A stretch of 34,711 bases of DNA from a bacterium (GTDB lineage: Bacteria > Verrucomicrobiota > Verrucomicrobiia > Limisphaerales > J093). The notes beneath the pieces are model-generated. The model made no database searches, had not been told where the DNA came from, and saw only the letters and a list, made by a program, of their open reading frames with translations. The translations under genes were made by a program, and so were the position numbers. Below, one piece after another: positions 27,003 to 34,711 of the stretch; position 1 is the first letter of the stretch, and each line of letters starts with the position of its first letter. Location: assembly GCA_021823625.1 (NCBI GenBank), contig JAKANS010000052.1:1-34711 (forward strand), read 5' to 3'.

Positions 27003-28121
27003 ATGCGGGTCCAGCACTGCAACGCTTCCGCGTTTTCCCGCTGTCAGGCCGCGCTCGTGAAGCTTGGTTTTGCCAAACGATTCTTTCGCGCGTCATTCGC
27101 CTTCGGCCGAGTGTCGATCGCCACCGTCTCGTTGGTGTTGGTCTTTCTCGTTCCCTCGCTGCGGGCGGCTGACGGAGCAGCCGGCACAATCACGCCCGAG
27201 CATGCCGCTTTCCTGCAGTTCCTGACCAACCGGCCCGCGATCAAGGAGATCGTTTTTGAATTGTCGCCGAATCGTTTCCACATCATCGACCGGGAGGGGA
27301 AACCTGTCCCCTTGCCCCCGTTCGTTCCCGCACGGGGGGCGCTGCAGCCCAAGGGCTTCTTCTGGGAATATCCCACGGCCCAGCCCAATACGATGCCTTG
27401 CGCCTATGGGGAATCGGTGGACACCTACTGGACAGTCGGCACCAACGCGGTTTCGCTGGCGCCCAAGACCGGGCCGGGAGCGGACCCTCGAAATGGCGGT
27501 CAGATCCTGGTCGAGCGGTACCGAACCCTTCTGGGGAGCCTGCTCCTGCTGGGCATCGAGGATGCCGCGCCGGATTCGCTGACCTGGCCGACGCCCGTCC
27601 AATTCGAGGCGGTCTCGTGGAAGAATCCGTTGGTGCGGCTCACCGGCCGCCTGACTCTCGACGCCGAAGGACTGCCCGCTCAACTCGATTACCAGGCTGC
27701 CAGCGGTCCGCCGTTGGAGGGCCGCGTGCAATACCGCTATGACCGGCGCGGCGCGGTCCTTCCCAGCACCGTGGTGCATATGCGCAAGGTGAAGGACCGA
27801 CCGCCGGAGTCGTTCACCAATCTTATCCGTCGGTTGGAGACCGGCCTGTTGCCGGAGGCGGCGGAGGGGTTTCGCCCTTCGCTCTTCGTGGATGAAGCCG
27901 ACCGCCACCGAGGGTTGCTTGTCTTTTCGAACGCCTCGCGCTATCGCGTGACGGCACTAGGCATGGTGCGTGACGAAGGTGTTGTTCCCCCCGCCTATGC
28001 CCTGGCCAAACGGCGTCCGGGACTCACGGAGTATTCCGCCTGGGGCCTGGCCGTGGCGGCGGCCGCTTTCTTCGTCTGGAGGCTGGTCAGACGAGGGAAA
28101 ACCAAACCATTCCAGCCGTGA
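27003..28121 (+). CDS. secreted, C-terminally anchored protein of unknown function
   Basis: The ATG at 27003 gives 372 residues with a long basic N-region, a signal helix (VSIATVSLVLVFLVPSLRAA) and a soluble domain of about 260 residues. A single C-terminal membrane helix (YSAWGLAVAAAAFFVWRLV) follows, ending in a basic tail RRGKTKPF. This topology is type I: domain outside the cytoplasm, anchor at the end. The soluble part includes ITPEHAAFLQFLTNRPAIKE, YGESVDTYWTVGTNAVSLA and ARLTLDAEGLPAQL-like beta strands. The overall impression is an LolA-like open barrel, a guess only. It is the first gene of a cassette with a Cys-rich protein, a MauE-like protein and a GT-C protein. I do not recognise a named family. 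Confidence 0.75.
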   Translation: MRVQHCNASAFSRCQAALVKLGFAKRFFRASFAFGRVSIATVSLVLVFLVPSLRAADGAAGTITPEHAAFLQFLTNRPAIKEIVFELSPNRFHIIDREGKPVPLPPFVPARGALQPKGFFWEYPTAQPNTMPCAYGESVDTYWTVGTNAVSLAPKTGPGADPRNGGQILVERYRTLLGSLLLLGIEDAAPDSLTWPTPVQFEAVSWKNPLVRLTGRLTLDAEGLPAQLDYQAASGPPLEGRVQYRYDRRGAVLPSTVVHMRKVKDRPPESFTNLIRRLETGLLPEAAEGFRPSLFVDEADRHRGLLVFSNASRYRVTALGMVRDEGVVPPAYALAKRRPGLTEYSAWGLAVAAAAFFVWRLVRRGKTKPFQP

Positions 28122-28142
28122 ACCGAAGAACGGATGCTCGTT

Positions 28143-28475
28143 ATGAATATACTCGCATCAAGAAGGCAAGTTGTGGGCCTGGCGGTGGTGTGCGGCGCTG
28201 CCGTCGCAGCCTCCGCTAGCTGCTGGAAGAACGCACCGTCGGTCGCCTGCCCCAAGACGATGAAGTTCGCAAATGAAACATGTGAACTTGATCCCCCTGA
28301 CCAAACATTCACGTACGCCAATCAGTGTGGGACAGGCTCTGGAGTAGTGGATTCGGCGCCGCAAAAGTACTGCACTTACGCCTGTTCGAGCAGCCGCCCG
28401 CACGGATACACCTTGACCGTCGAGAATGGTGGCACAACCTGCCAACTGCCAACCTGTGGCGGCTCAGGCACATAA
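28143..28475 (+). CDS. small secreted protein with eight cysteines
   Basis: From the ATG at 28143 the product has 110 residues; an ATG at 28134 would add three. A signal peptide (VVGLAVVCGAAVAASAS) precedes a mature part of about 85 residues with eight cysteines in CW, ACP, TCE, QCG, YCTYAC, TCQ and TCGG settings, enough for four disulfides. It ends in CGGSGT and is otherwise rich in Thr, Ser and Pro. I see no known domain and no lipobox good enough to call it a lipoprotein. The gene is 21 bp after the anchored protein and 28 bp before the MauE-like gene. A membrane redox protein encoded next to a disulfide-rich export product suggests that the latter is matured by the former. Confidence 0.7.
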   Translation: MNILASRRQVVGLAVVCGAAVAASASCWKNAPSVACPKTMKFANETCELDPPDQTFTYANQCGTGSGVVDSAPQKYCTYACSSSRPHGYTLTVENGGTTCQLPTCGGSGT

Positions 28476-28503
28476 AAGTGCTCGGAGCGTAACCTGCCTT
28501 CCG

Positions 28504-28953
28504 GTGGTACTGACTCGTCATCCGTACCGGCTCTGGACACAGGCGGCGGCCGTCGTACTGATTGCTACGGCCGCCGCCAAGCTGGCGGGCATCCTCTTTC
28601 AGAGCCCTTTGCTCCAAGGTGTGGAACCCATGACGGGGCTGCCCCTGTCCTCGGTAGCGGCTCTCATCGCGGTGGGAGAGTCGATTCTCGCGTCTGTGCT
28701 GCTTGGATCGTCAACGGCTGGCACGGCAGCGGCATTGACGTTCGTTTTCGCCGCCGGCGCCCTCGGGTACCGGCTGTTGATCCTGTCGCCCCAAGCTCCT
28801 TGCCCCTGCCTGGGCGGCATCAGCCATTGGCTGCCCTGGCTGGCGGTGTACGAACGTAACGTGCTGCTCTTAATCTTGGTCTGGCTGCTCCTCACGGCTG
28901 GCGGGGTGCTTCTGCATCGCCGTCAATCGGCCACTTCGGTGCGTGACACTTAA
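28504..28953 (+). CDS. MauE/DoxX-like redox-associated membrane protein
   Basis: The GTG at 28504 gives 149 residues beginning VVLTRHPYRLWTQAAAVVLI; an ATG at 28426 would overlap the previous gene by 50 bases and add a polar segment unlike the family. There are four membrane helices: about 9-27, 40-62, 69-88 and 115-135. Between helices 3 and 4 lies APCPCLGGISHW, equivalent to the CxCFG motif of MauE, a protein needed for maturation of the disulfide-rich methylamine dehydrogenase small subunit. Related DoxX/MauE proteins pass electrons to or from thiols across the membrane. Placement directly after a Cys-rich secreted protein gene supports a disulfide-handling role. The stop overlaps the next start by 11 bases. 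Confidence 0.75.
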   Translation: MVLTRHPYRLWTQAAAVVLIATAAAKLAGILFQSPLLQGVEPMTGLPLSSVAALIAVGESILASVLLGSSTAGTAAALTFVFAAGALGYRLLILSPQAPCPCLGGISHWLPWLAVYERNVLLLILVWLLLTAGGVLLHRRQSATSVRDT

Positions 28954-30493
28954 ACAACCATTGCCCACGTGGGTCGGCGCCTTGACCGCGCTCACTCTGG
29001 CGGTTTGGGTGTGGGTGAGTGTGCTCTCTCGAGGTTATGTCGAGATCGGGCCGGATGAGGGCATGGAGATGGCCAAGGCACTCCTGCTCGCGAAGGCACC
29101 AGCGGAAGCAAATCGGGCGTGGAGCGATCAACCCTGGCTATATGCGAAAGTACTTTCCTGGCTGTGGCAGGTGTCCGGCCACGAATGGCTGGCCGGCCGG
29201 CTCTTCACCGTGCTGGTCGCGAGCGCCTGGCTGCTGGTCATCTCGCGCCTGATGCCGCGGGGGTGCTCGGCCATTCACGGCCTTTGGGGGGGCTTATTCC
29301 TGGTCACCTGGCCCCAGTTTTTGCCGCTCTCTTGTTCGATGATGGTGGAGGTGCCCTGCATCGGGCTGGCCACGCTGGCCCTAGTGCCGCTCATGGGCGT
29401 GCGGCGCCTGACGCTGTGGCATTGCGCGGGCTCGGCGGTGCTCGCCGGCGTGGCCACAAGTCTCAAATTGGTGGCCTTGCTGGCTTTGCCCGCCTGGTTA
29501 ATCGCAGTCGCACAAGCGGGGCAAGCGACCACCCATCATTCCGGGAACCCAGCCGAGGCGAATCACGCGGTGGTTTCGGCGACCCGCCGGCTTATCGTCT
29601 GGAGCGCGGCCTTCCTCGTCGTCGTAGGATGCCTGCTGCCGATCGGGCCGGGCGGCCCCCAGCAATGGCTGCTGCTGCCCCATCTGCGCAGCGAGCGGCT
29701 GCTGTGGCAGACAGGGGATTCCCTGCACGCCTTCTCGCCCTCTCTGCTGCTGCCGACGGCTTCCGCGCTGGTTTCTGCGGCCGTGGGTCTGGCGCTTCTG
29801 CGCAAGCAGGGACGGCTGCGCGAGGCGGCGGTGCCCGCTGCGCTGTTGGTCGTTCCGCTGGTGGTCCATTCGTTCCATCGCCCCTTTTGGTCTTACTACT
29901 TGCTTCACTTCGCCTCGGGTGCAGCGGCGCTGGGCGGATGGGGATTGGGCGAAATCCTGCGCCAGACGTGGCAGGAGCTGCGTCGGCCGCGGGTCGGCGA
30001 AGCGACGACCCACTTCGAGCGGCATCTCATAGCGGGCACGCTTCTGGGCGCCGCCTGGTTCAGCGTGGATGTCGATCGGTCTCTGCTCGACCTTCAGCGA
30101 CTGCAAGGCAATCAGCGGCTGCGGGAGAGCGTGCTGGTTCAAACATTGAAGCAAGCGGTGCCGCGCATTCATCATGCCTACTCGCGGGACAGCGCGTTTC
30201 TCGCGCAAGCCAACTGCCTGGCGGTTCCCAAACTGACCATCACGCCCCTGAAGCGCTTCTGGTCTGGGGATCTCACGGAGACTCAGGTTCTCGACCTCGT
30301 GAGCGAACAACTTCCCGAAGCCCTGCTGCTCCGAGTGGACCGCGAGCTGGGAGACCCTGCCTGGCAGAGACTATTAACGGCCCGGTACACCCACGTGGTG
30401 ACCGATCGGGGGCTGGCGTTGTACCTCCACCAGGTGGACGGCGTCACGCCTCGCCGTGGCGCTGGAGAGTACCTCCGCAGCCTGGGACTCTAA
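28943..30493 (+). CDS. GT-C type membrane glycosyltransferase-like protein
   Basis: Starting at a GTG that overlaps the MauE-like gene, the 516-residue product has an N-terminal helix (VGALTALTLAVWVWVSVLS) followed by GYVEIGPDEGMEMAKALLLA. An acidic DE pair in the first outer loop is the hallmark of ArnT/PMT-type GT-C enzymes. Eight or more further hydrophobic segments follow up to about residue 390, then a soluble C-terminal part with LAQANCLAVPKLTITPLKRF. GT-C enzymes move a sugar from a polyprenyl-linked donor to an acceptor outside the cytoplasm. Here the acceptor could be one of the secreted cassette proteins, which is speculation. It is the last gene of the cassette; a dead transposase gene follows. 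Confidence 0.75.
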   Translation: MTLKQPLPTWVGALTALTLAVWVWVSVLSRGYVEIGPDEGMEMAKALLLAKAPAEANRAWSDQPWLYAKVLSWLWQVSGHEWLAGRLFTVLVASAWLLVISRLMPRGCSAIHGLWGGLFLVTWPQFLPLSCSMMVEVPCIGLATLALVPLMGVRRLTLWHCAGSAVLAGVATSLKLVALLALPAWLIAVAQAGQATTHHSGNPAEANHAVVSATRRLIVWSAAFLVVVGCLLPIGPGGPQQWLLLPHLRSERLLWQTGDSLHAFSPSLLLPTASALVSAAVGLALLRKQGRLREAAVPAALLVVPLVVHSFHRPFWSYYLLHFASGAAALGGWGLGEILRQTWQELRRPRVGEATTHFERHLIAGTLLGAAWFSVDVDRSLLDLQRLQGNQRLRESVLVQTLKQAVPRIHHAYSRDSAFLAQANCLAVPKLTITPLKRFWSGDLTETQVLDLVSEQLPEALLLRVDRELGDPAWQRLLTARYTHVVTDRGLALYLHQVDGVTPRRGAGEYLRSLGL

Positions 30494-30599
30494 CCCGACT
30501 TGGCGGATTCGATCCTCGGCTGGACTTTCTTCGCGGCGCAAGTTCTTGCTTTTCAGGCCGGGGTTTCTCCGAAACGGTCAGAACCGGCTGTAGTGAAGA

Positions 30600-32190
30600 C
30601 CTGCCCTGTTCCCAAGCGTGCGCCGGTGCGCATAATCGGTGGCCGTTATGTTTCTGCGCTACACGACGCGAAAGAAGAACGGCAAGGAGCACCGCTACTA
30701 CAGTCTGGTGGAAAATCGGCGGGTCGCTGGCGGTCGGGTCGTGCAACGTCACGCGCTCTACCTGGGCGAGATCAACGACCGCCCACAGGAAGCCTGGCGC
30801 AAGACCATCGAGATTTTTGAGGAGGGCCAAGCTCGTCCACGGACGGTGGCGTTGTTCCCCGAGGATCGGATCGGTCCGGGGGACGCCGCCGACATCGTGC
30901 GGATTCGCCTGAGCCAACTCTCGCTTCACCGGCCGCGTCAATGGGGCGCCTGCTGGCGGGCGGGCGGGTTGTGGGAGCAGTTGGGGTTGGATCGTTTCTG
31001 GGCCGAGCGCCTGCCGCCCAGCCGCAAGGGCACGCGCTGGGATGGGGGGCTGCAAATCCTGGTGACCTGTCGGTTGCTGGATCCGGGCAGCGAATGGCGG
31101 TTGTAGCGGCACTGGTTTGAGCCCAGCGCGAGGGCCGACCTGCTCGGCGCCGACCTGGCGTTGGCCGACATTCACAAGCTCTACGAATGTCCCGAGCGTT
31201 GGCTGGAGCACCAACGGGATTTGTTCACCCACCTGACCCAGCGCTGGCAGGACTTGTTCAACGCCCGGTTCGAGGTGCTGCTGGATGATTTGACGCGCAC
31301 GTACTTTGAGCGCGCCCCGCCGTTTCCCGAAGGGGACCAGCGCCGGCACGGGTACAGCCGGGACAAGCGGCCGGATTGCGTGCAGGTGGTCCTCGCGCTG
31401 AGCGTCACCCCGGAAGGCTTTCCCCTGGCGTCCGAGGTCCTGGCCGGCAAACCCCAGCGACAAGACCCCCTTGGCGGACTTCCTGAAAAGGATTGAAGCG
31501 CAATACGGCCAGGCCGAGCGCCTCTGGGTGATGGATCGGGGCATCCCCACCGAGAAGGTCCGGGAGCAGATGCGCCGGGCGCAACCACCGGGGCAATACC
31601 TGGTGGGCACGCCGCGTGGGCGCTTGAGCCAATACGAACAACGCCTGGCCGGGTTGCCCTGGCAAGTGGCGCGCGAAGGGGTGAAAGTCAAACTCTTGAC
31701 CGAGGACCAGGAGTTGTCTGTGTTGGCCGAGAGCCCCGACCGGGTGAACCAGGAGCGGGCCCTGCGCCGCCGTCAATTGAAGGGACTCGGGCAGCGGCTC
31801 AAGAAGTTGCAGGGGAGGAAGCTCCAGCGGGACGCGTTGCTCAAAAAACGGGGCGCGGCCCTGCACGATTATCCCGTGGCCGCCCGTTTGATCCAGACCG
31901 CCGTGGCCCCGCGCCGGGCGCGCCTGTCCTTCGCTTTGCGCCAAGACAAACAGCGCCAGGGGCGCAAACGCGAGGGCCGTTATCTGCTCCGCCGCAAGAT
32001 CCCGACCGGACGTTCTCCCGAGGAGGTGTGGCCGTTCTACAGCCAACTGACCGAGGTCGAAGCCGCCTTCAAGAGCCTCAAGGACGATTTGGCGTTGCGG
32101 CCCATCCATCACCAACTGGAGCAGCGCATCCAAGCCCCCATCTTCATCTCCTTCCTGGCCTGTTGTCTGCAGGTGACCTTGCGCCATTCG
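30600..32190 (+). mobile_element. degenerate IS1634-family insertion sequence
   Basis: The element is defined only by its transposase gene. Its left end lies between the cassette stop (30493) and the transposase start; its right end has been lost near 32190, where transposase homology stops. No terminal inverted repeats or target-site duplication could be identified by eye, so the boundaries are approximate. Confidence 0.55.
30648..32190 (+). pseudogene. IS1634-family transposase, nonsense, frameshift and 3' truncation
   Basis: The ATG at 30648 begins MFLRYTTRKKNGKEHRYYSL, a typical IS1634 opening. An in-frame amber codon at 31104-31106 interrupts GSEWRL / RHWFEPSA. The same frame resumes with the first DDE aspartate in LLDDLTRTYFE, then an extra base in AAACCCC near 31455 moves the rest to another frame. 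That frame carries the second Asp in ERLWVMDRGIPTEK and the Glu in LTEVEAAFKSLKDDL. Homology ends after FLACCLQVTLRHS, where several dozen C-terminal residues are expected but replaced by unrelated, hairpin-rich sequence. With three independent lesions the gene cannot make an active transposase. It lies just after the four-gene cassette on the same strand. Confidence 0.9.
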
Positions 32191-32289
32191 GAAATGCTGC
32201 CGCGCCGCCCTGTACCGACGCAGCGACGCAGCCACCCACTGAAATCAGGACACTCAGACGCGGTGTCGCGGCAGAAAGCAGGGTTTCCT

Positions 32290-32399
32290 GAAGTTGCTGC
32301 CGGTGCGCCGGTTTGTAGCCGGCTTGAGACGCACGTTGTTGTCTCGAAACCGGCTCAGGCGCAAAGCCGGCTGAAAGCCGGCGCGCCGGAATTCGCGGG
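32290..32399. repeat. hairpin-rich repeat, includes 26-bp repeat copy 2
   Basis: GCCGGCTTGAGAC and GTCTCGAAACCGGC form an interrupted stem around a short loop. They are followed by AAAGCCGGCTGAAAGCCGG (the 26-bp repeat at 32364-32389, one mismatch to 24849-24874). The block lies directly after the stop of the minus-strand CocE gene and at the truncated end of the insertion sequence. Confidence 0.65.
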
Positions 32400-34016
32400 T
32401 CAGGGCGCGGCCGTGGCCACCGGCAGCACAATGCGCGAAGGATGCCGAGCATCGACATAGACGACGTTGCGCGCGGCGCGGTGGTAGTCGCGGGCGCGGA
32501 AGGCGTCGCCGGTGTTCGGGTTCGGATCGTAGCCGGGCGCGCTGCTGGAAGTGACGTGCACGCGCAGGCAGTGGCCGCGATTGAAGATGATGCTGGTCGA
32601 GGCCAGGTCGATTTCCAGCGGGTAAACCTGGCCGGGCTTGAGCGGTTCCGGTTTGGCGAACGACTTTCGGAACCGCGCGCGAAGCTGGCCTTCGCACACG
32701 TTGATCGAGCGGCCATCGGGATAGACGTCGCAGAGCTTCGCGAAGAAATCGGTGTCCGGCGCGTCGCTCGACGCCCAGAGTTCCACCCGGACGTGGCCGG
32801 TCACCTCAATCGGTTCGACGACCGGCGCGCTGGTGAAGACGAGCACATCCGGGCGCGACTCGATCTTGCGCTGGTCCATGCCGCCGGCCGGGATTGTCAG
32901 TTGCGGCCCGCCGACGGTAGGCACTGGCTGCGTCGGATCATAAACGTAGGCGAGCGGCAGCGCCGCGCCGGGGCGGCTCTCGCTCAGGACGCGGTCGCCG
33001 TGCAAATACCAGGCCGCCGCGCGCGTCGGCACGGGCGGCCATTGGCTGGCAGTGCGCCATTCGTTGCCCGGTGCTTTGGGATCGCTCACGTCGCCCATGA
33101 CGTAGTAAGTCACAGCGGGCAGTTGGGCGAAGCCGTTGTCCACGCCTTTGAGGCAAGAATCATAGAACTTCCACGCATCGTGAACGTCGCTGGGCGGGTG
33201 CTTGGCGTTGTCGGGAAAGGTGAGTTCACCGGCCTTGTTCTGGAGCACGCCGTGAGTCCAGGGCCCCATGACGAGCTTCTGCTGGCCGCGGGCCGCAGGA
33301 CCGCCGCGAGTCTGGTAGCCCTCGAACGAGTCGATCGTGCCCTGGCAGAAAATGTCGTACCAGCCACCGAGATGAACCGCGGCGGTGTTGACCTCCGCGT
33401 AACGCGGCGTGGTGTCGCGGTCGCGCCAGTAATCGTCGTAGTTCGGGTGCGCCACCCAAGCCGCGAGGGCGTTGGTGCCCCACTGGGCGAGCCGGAGCCA
33501 GTCCTCGATCATCGCCTTCTTGAACACGCCGCCGGGATACATGCCGGCGTACAGATTCGGCTCACCCACCGTGATGTGTTCGCACGTCGGCTGCGGACCG
33601 TCGCGGCCGACCAGCATGAGCTGCGTGATCCCAACGGCCGACCCGCCCCACATGCCCACTTTGCCGTTGCACCAAGGCTGGGCCAGCAACCATTTCATCG
33701 TGTCCGGGCCGTCGCGTTGATCGAGATGGAACGGCAAGTTTTCGCCTTCGGATGCGAACCTTCCGCGGCAATCCTGCGTCACGATGGCGTAGCCGCGCTT
33801 CGCTCCATCCGCGCCGATCCCCGCGCCCATCGCCTTGTTGTACGGCGTGCGAATGAGAACCGTTGGAAACGGCCCGGCGCCGTCGGGCAGATAGATGTCG
33901 GTGGCCAGCTTGACGCCGTCGCGCATGACGACCATCTCGGTCAGCTTGCGCGGTTCGGCGGCGGTGAGCGTGACCAGCACCAGCAACGCGAGCCACAACG
34001 CGGCGATTCGTTTCAT
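32400..34016 (-). CDS. secreted CocE/NonD family hydrolase
   Basis: The 538-residue product has a signal peptide (ALWLALLVLVTLTAAEP), then an alpha/beta-hydrolase. The nucleophile elbow is GGSAVG with Ser126; Asp221 lies in LGGWYDIF and His255 in GPWTHG, the CocE/X-Pro dipeptidyl-peptidase triad in the expected order. A C-terminal jelly-roll domain (about 330-538) carries VRVELWASSDAPDTDFFAKL and YPLEIDLASTSIIFNRGHCL, the XPP-DAP C-terminal signature. Members cleave esters or amides, including acylated substrates and N-terminal Xaa-Pro peptides; the substrate here is unknown. The gene starts 18 bp after the stop of the AIM24 gene on the same strand, so they may form an operon. A hairpin-rich repeat follows the stop. 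Confidence 0.9.
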   Translation of the reverse strand: MKRIAALWLALLVLVTLTAAEPRKLTEMVVMRDGVKLATDIYLPDGAGPFPTVLIRTPYNKAMGAGIGADGAKRGYAIVTQDCRGRFASEGENLPFHLDQRDGPDTMKWLLAQPWCNGKVGMWGGSAVGITQLMLVGRDGPQPTCEHITVGEPNLYAGMYPGGVFKKAMIEDWLRLAQWGTNALAAWVAHPNYDDYWRDRDTTPRYAEVNTAAVHLGGWYDIFCQGTIDSFEGYQTRGGPAARGQQKLVMGPWTHGVLQNKAGELTFPDNAKHPPSDVHDAWKFYDSCLKGVDNGFAQLPAVTYYVMGDVSDPKAPGNEWRTASQWPPVPTRAAAWYLHGDRVLSESRPGAALPLAYVYDPTQPVPTVGGPQLTIPAGGMDQRKIESRPDVLVFTSAPVVEPIEVTGHVRVELWASSDAPDTDFFAKLCDVYPDGRSINVCEGQLRARFRKSFAKPEPLKPGQVYPLEIDLASTSIIFNRGHCLRVHVTSSSAPGYDPNPNTGDAFRARDYHRAARNVVYVDARHPSRIVLPVATAAP

Positions 34017-34034
34017 AATGATTCGGGTTGAAGG

Positions 34035-34711
34035 TCAGCGGTTGTCGCCGTCGAGCATGCGCCCCAGGCCGCCGAGCAGCGAACCTTCGCCCTGGCCGCC
34101 ACCGCCGGTCTGCGGCGCCGCCGCGTAGATGCGCCCGGCCAGGCGGCTGAACGGCAGCGATTGCAGCCAGATGCGTCCCGGCCCCCGCAAGTTGGCGAAG
34201 AAGAGACCTTCACCGCCGAAGAACGCGGATTTGATACGGCCCACGTACTCGATGTCGTAATCCACGCCCGGCGTGAAGGCCACGATGCAGCCGGTGTCCA
34301 CCCGCAGCAGTTCGCCCGGCGCCAGCGTGCGCTCCAGGAGCGTGCCCCCGGCATGCACAAATGCCCAACCATCGCCTTGCAGCTGCTCCATGATGAAGCC
34401 TTCGCCACCAAACAGGCCGACGCCAAACCGCTTGTTGAACGCGATGCCCACGCTGACGCCCTTAGCCGCGCATAGGAACGAATGCTTCTGCGCGATCAAC
34501 TCCCCGCCGATGTCCGCGAGCCGAATGGGCACGATCTTGCCTGGATAAGGCGCGCCGAACGCGGCTTTGCGCCGGTCGGGTGCGCGGTTGAGGAAGACGG
34601 TCATAAACAGCGATTCGCCGGTCAGCAGGCGCTTGCCGGCGCCGAGCAGCGAGCCCAGGAAACCGCTGTGCTGCTGCGAGCCATCGCCAAAGATGGTCTC
34701 CATCTCGATGC
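34035..34711 (-). CDS. TIGR00266/AIM24 family protein, 5' end outside window
   Basis: The frame is open to the right edge; upstream codons ([11 protein letters not shown]) belong to the family, so the true start lies beyond 34711 and an internal ATG at 34703 is not the start. The visible 225 or so residues include [19 protein letters not shown], a hallmark of AIM24/TIGR00266 proteins, then two beta repeats with [20 protein letters not shown] and [20 protein letters not shown]. The tail is glycine-rich ([18 protein letters not shown]). The fold is a double-stranded beta-sandwich of uncertain function; mitochondrial AIM24 affects cristae organisation, and bacterial roles are not known. The tail may mediate self-association. 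Confidence 0.9.
   Translation of the reverse strand, partial: IEMETIFGDGSQQHSGFLGSLLGAGKRLLTGESLFMTVFLNRAPDRRKAAFGAPYPGKIVPIRLADIGGELIAQKHSFLCAAKGVSVGIAFNKRFGVGLFGGEGFIMEQLQGDGWAFVHAGGTLLERTLAPGELLRVDTGCIVAFTPGVDYDIEYVGRIKSAFFGGEGLFFANLRGPGRIWLQSLPFSRLAGRIYAAAPQTGGGGQGEGSLLGGLGRMLDGDNR

Noticed and set aside
26749-27022. Minus-strand frames encoding a repetitive LAEPEAAGRTGGRWPNRRP-type peptide
   Set aside because: The 19-bp period shifts phase every unit, so all three frames read the same peptide; this is a by-product of the repeat, with no start context.
28426-28503. Upstream ATG for the MauE-like gene
   Set aside because: It would overlap the Cys-rich gene by 50 bases and add a polar N-terminus not expected before the first membrane helix.

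Overview
The window is a GC-rich (roughly 60-65 % by eye) bacterial chromosome segment. It carries a planctomycete-type cytochrome c / DUF1549 / DUF1553 protein, very large secreted lectin/PA14-like and six-hairpin-glycosidase-like proteins, an Agl23-type membrane protein, a Tat-exported FucI-like protein and many signal peptides. Together these suggest the Verrucomicrobiota-Planctomycetota side of the PVC group, most likely a Limisphaerales/Pedosphaera-like verrucomicrobium. That placement is inference; there is no rRNA or marker gene here to settle it.

Left part (1-3742): a decayed mobile or accessory zone. It holds the C-terminal end of an integrase-type transposase, the C-terminus of a DnaB-like replicative helicase overlapped (ATGA) by a broken ORF, a frameshifted gene of unknown family, a zinc-ribbon membrane protein broken by two frameshifts, an N-terminal stub of a HigA-like antitoxin, and an intact higBA toxin-antitoxin pair. 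It stops at the 3' end of a tRNA-Ser(GGA) gene, the classic arrangement for an element integrated at a tRNA.

Middle part (3945-24819): ordinary chromosomal genes. On the minus strand are a 1109-residue secreted glycosidase-like protein, a hicBA toxin-antitoxin pair, a 1374-residue secreted lectin/PA14-like protein with an intrinsic terminator, a DUF4149-type membrane protein, the PSD1 cytochrome and a TonB-like lipoprotein. On the plus strand are a discoidin-like secreted protein, an Agl23-like membrane protein, glycogen branching enzyme GlgB, a membrane-anchored protein and a secreted propeller-like protein. Three minus-strand genes share a TGCTTGGCAG box 30-31 nt before their start codons and lack a clear Shine-Dalgarno sequence, which fits near-leaderless transcripts.

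Right part (24820-34711): a Tat-exported L-fucose-isomerase-like protein (minus) is divergent from a four-gene plus-strand cassette: an anchored secreted protein, a small eight-cysteine secreted protein, a MauE-like redox membrane protein and a GT-C glycosyltransferase-like protein. A good sigma70-type promoter lies ahead of the cassette, and seven copies of a 19-bp minisatellite fall in its predicted 5' leader. This cassette is the best candidate for an undescribed system. It is followed by a dead IS1634-type transposase gene, a hairpin-rich repeat, a CocE/NonD hydrolase and an AIM24/TIGR00266 protein that runs off the right edge.
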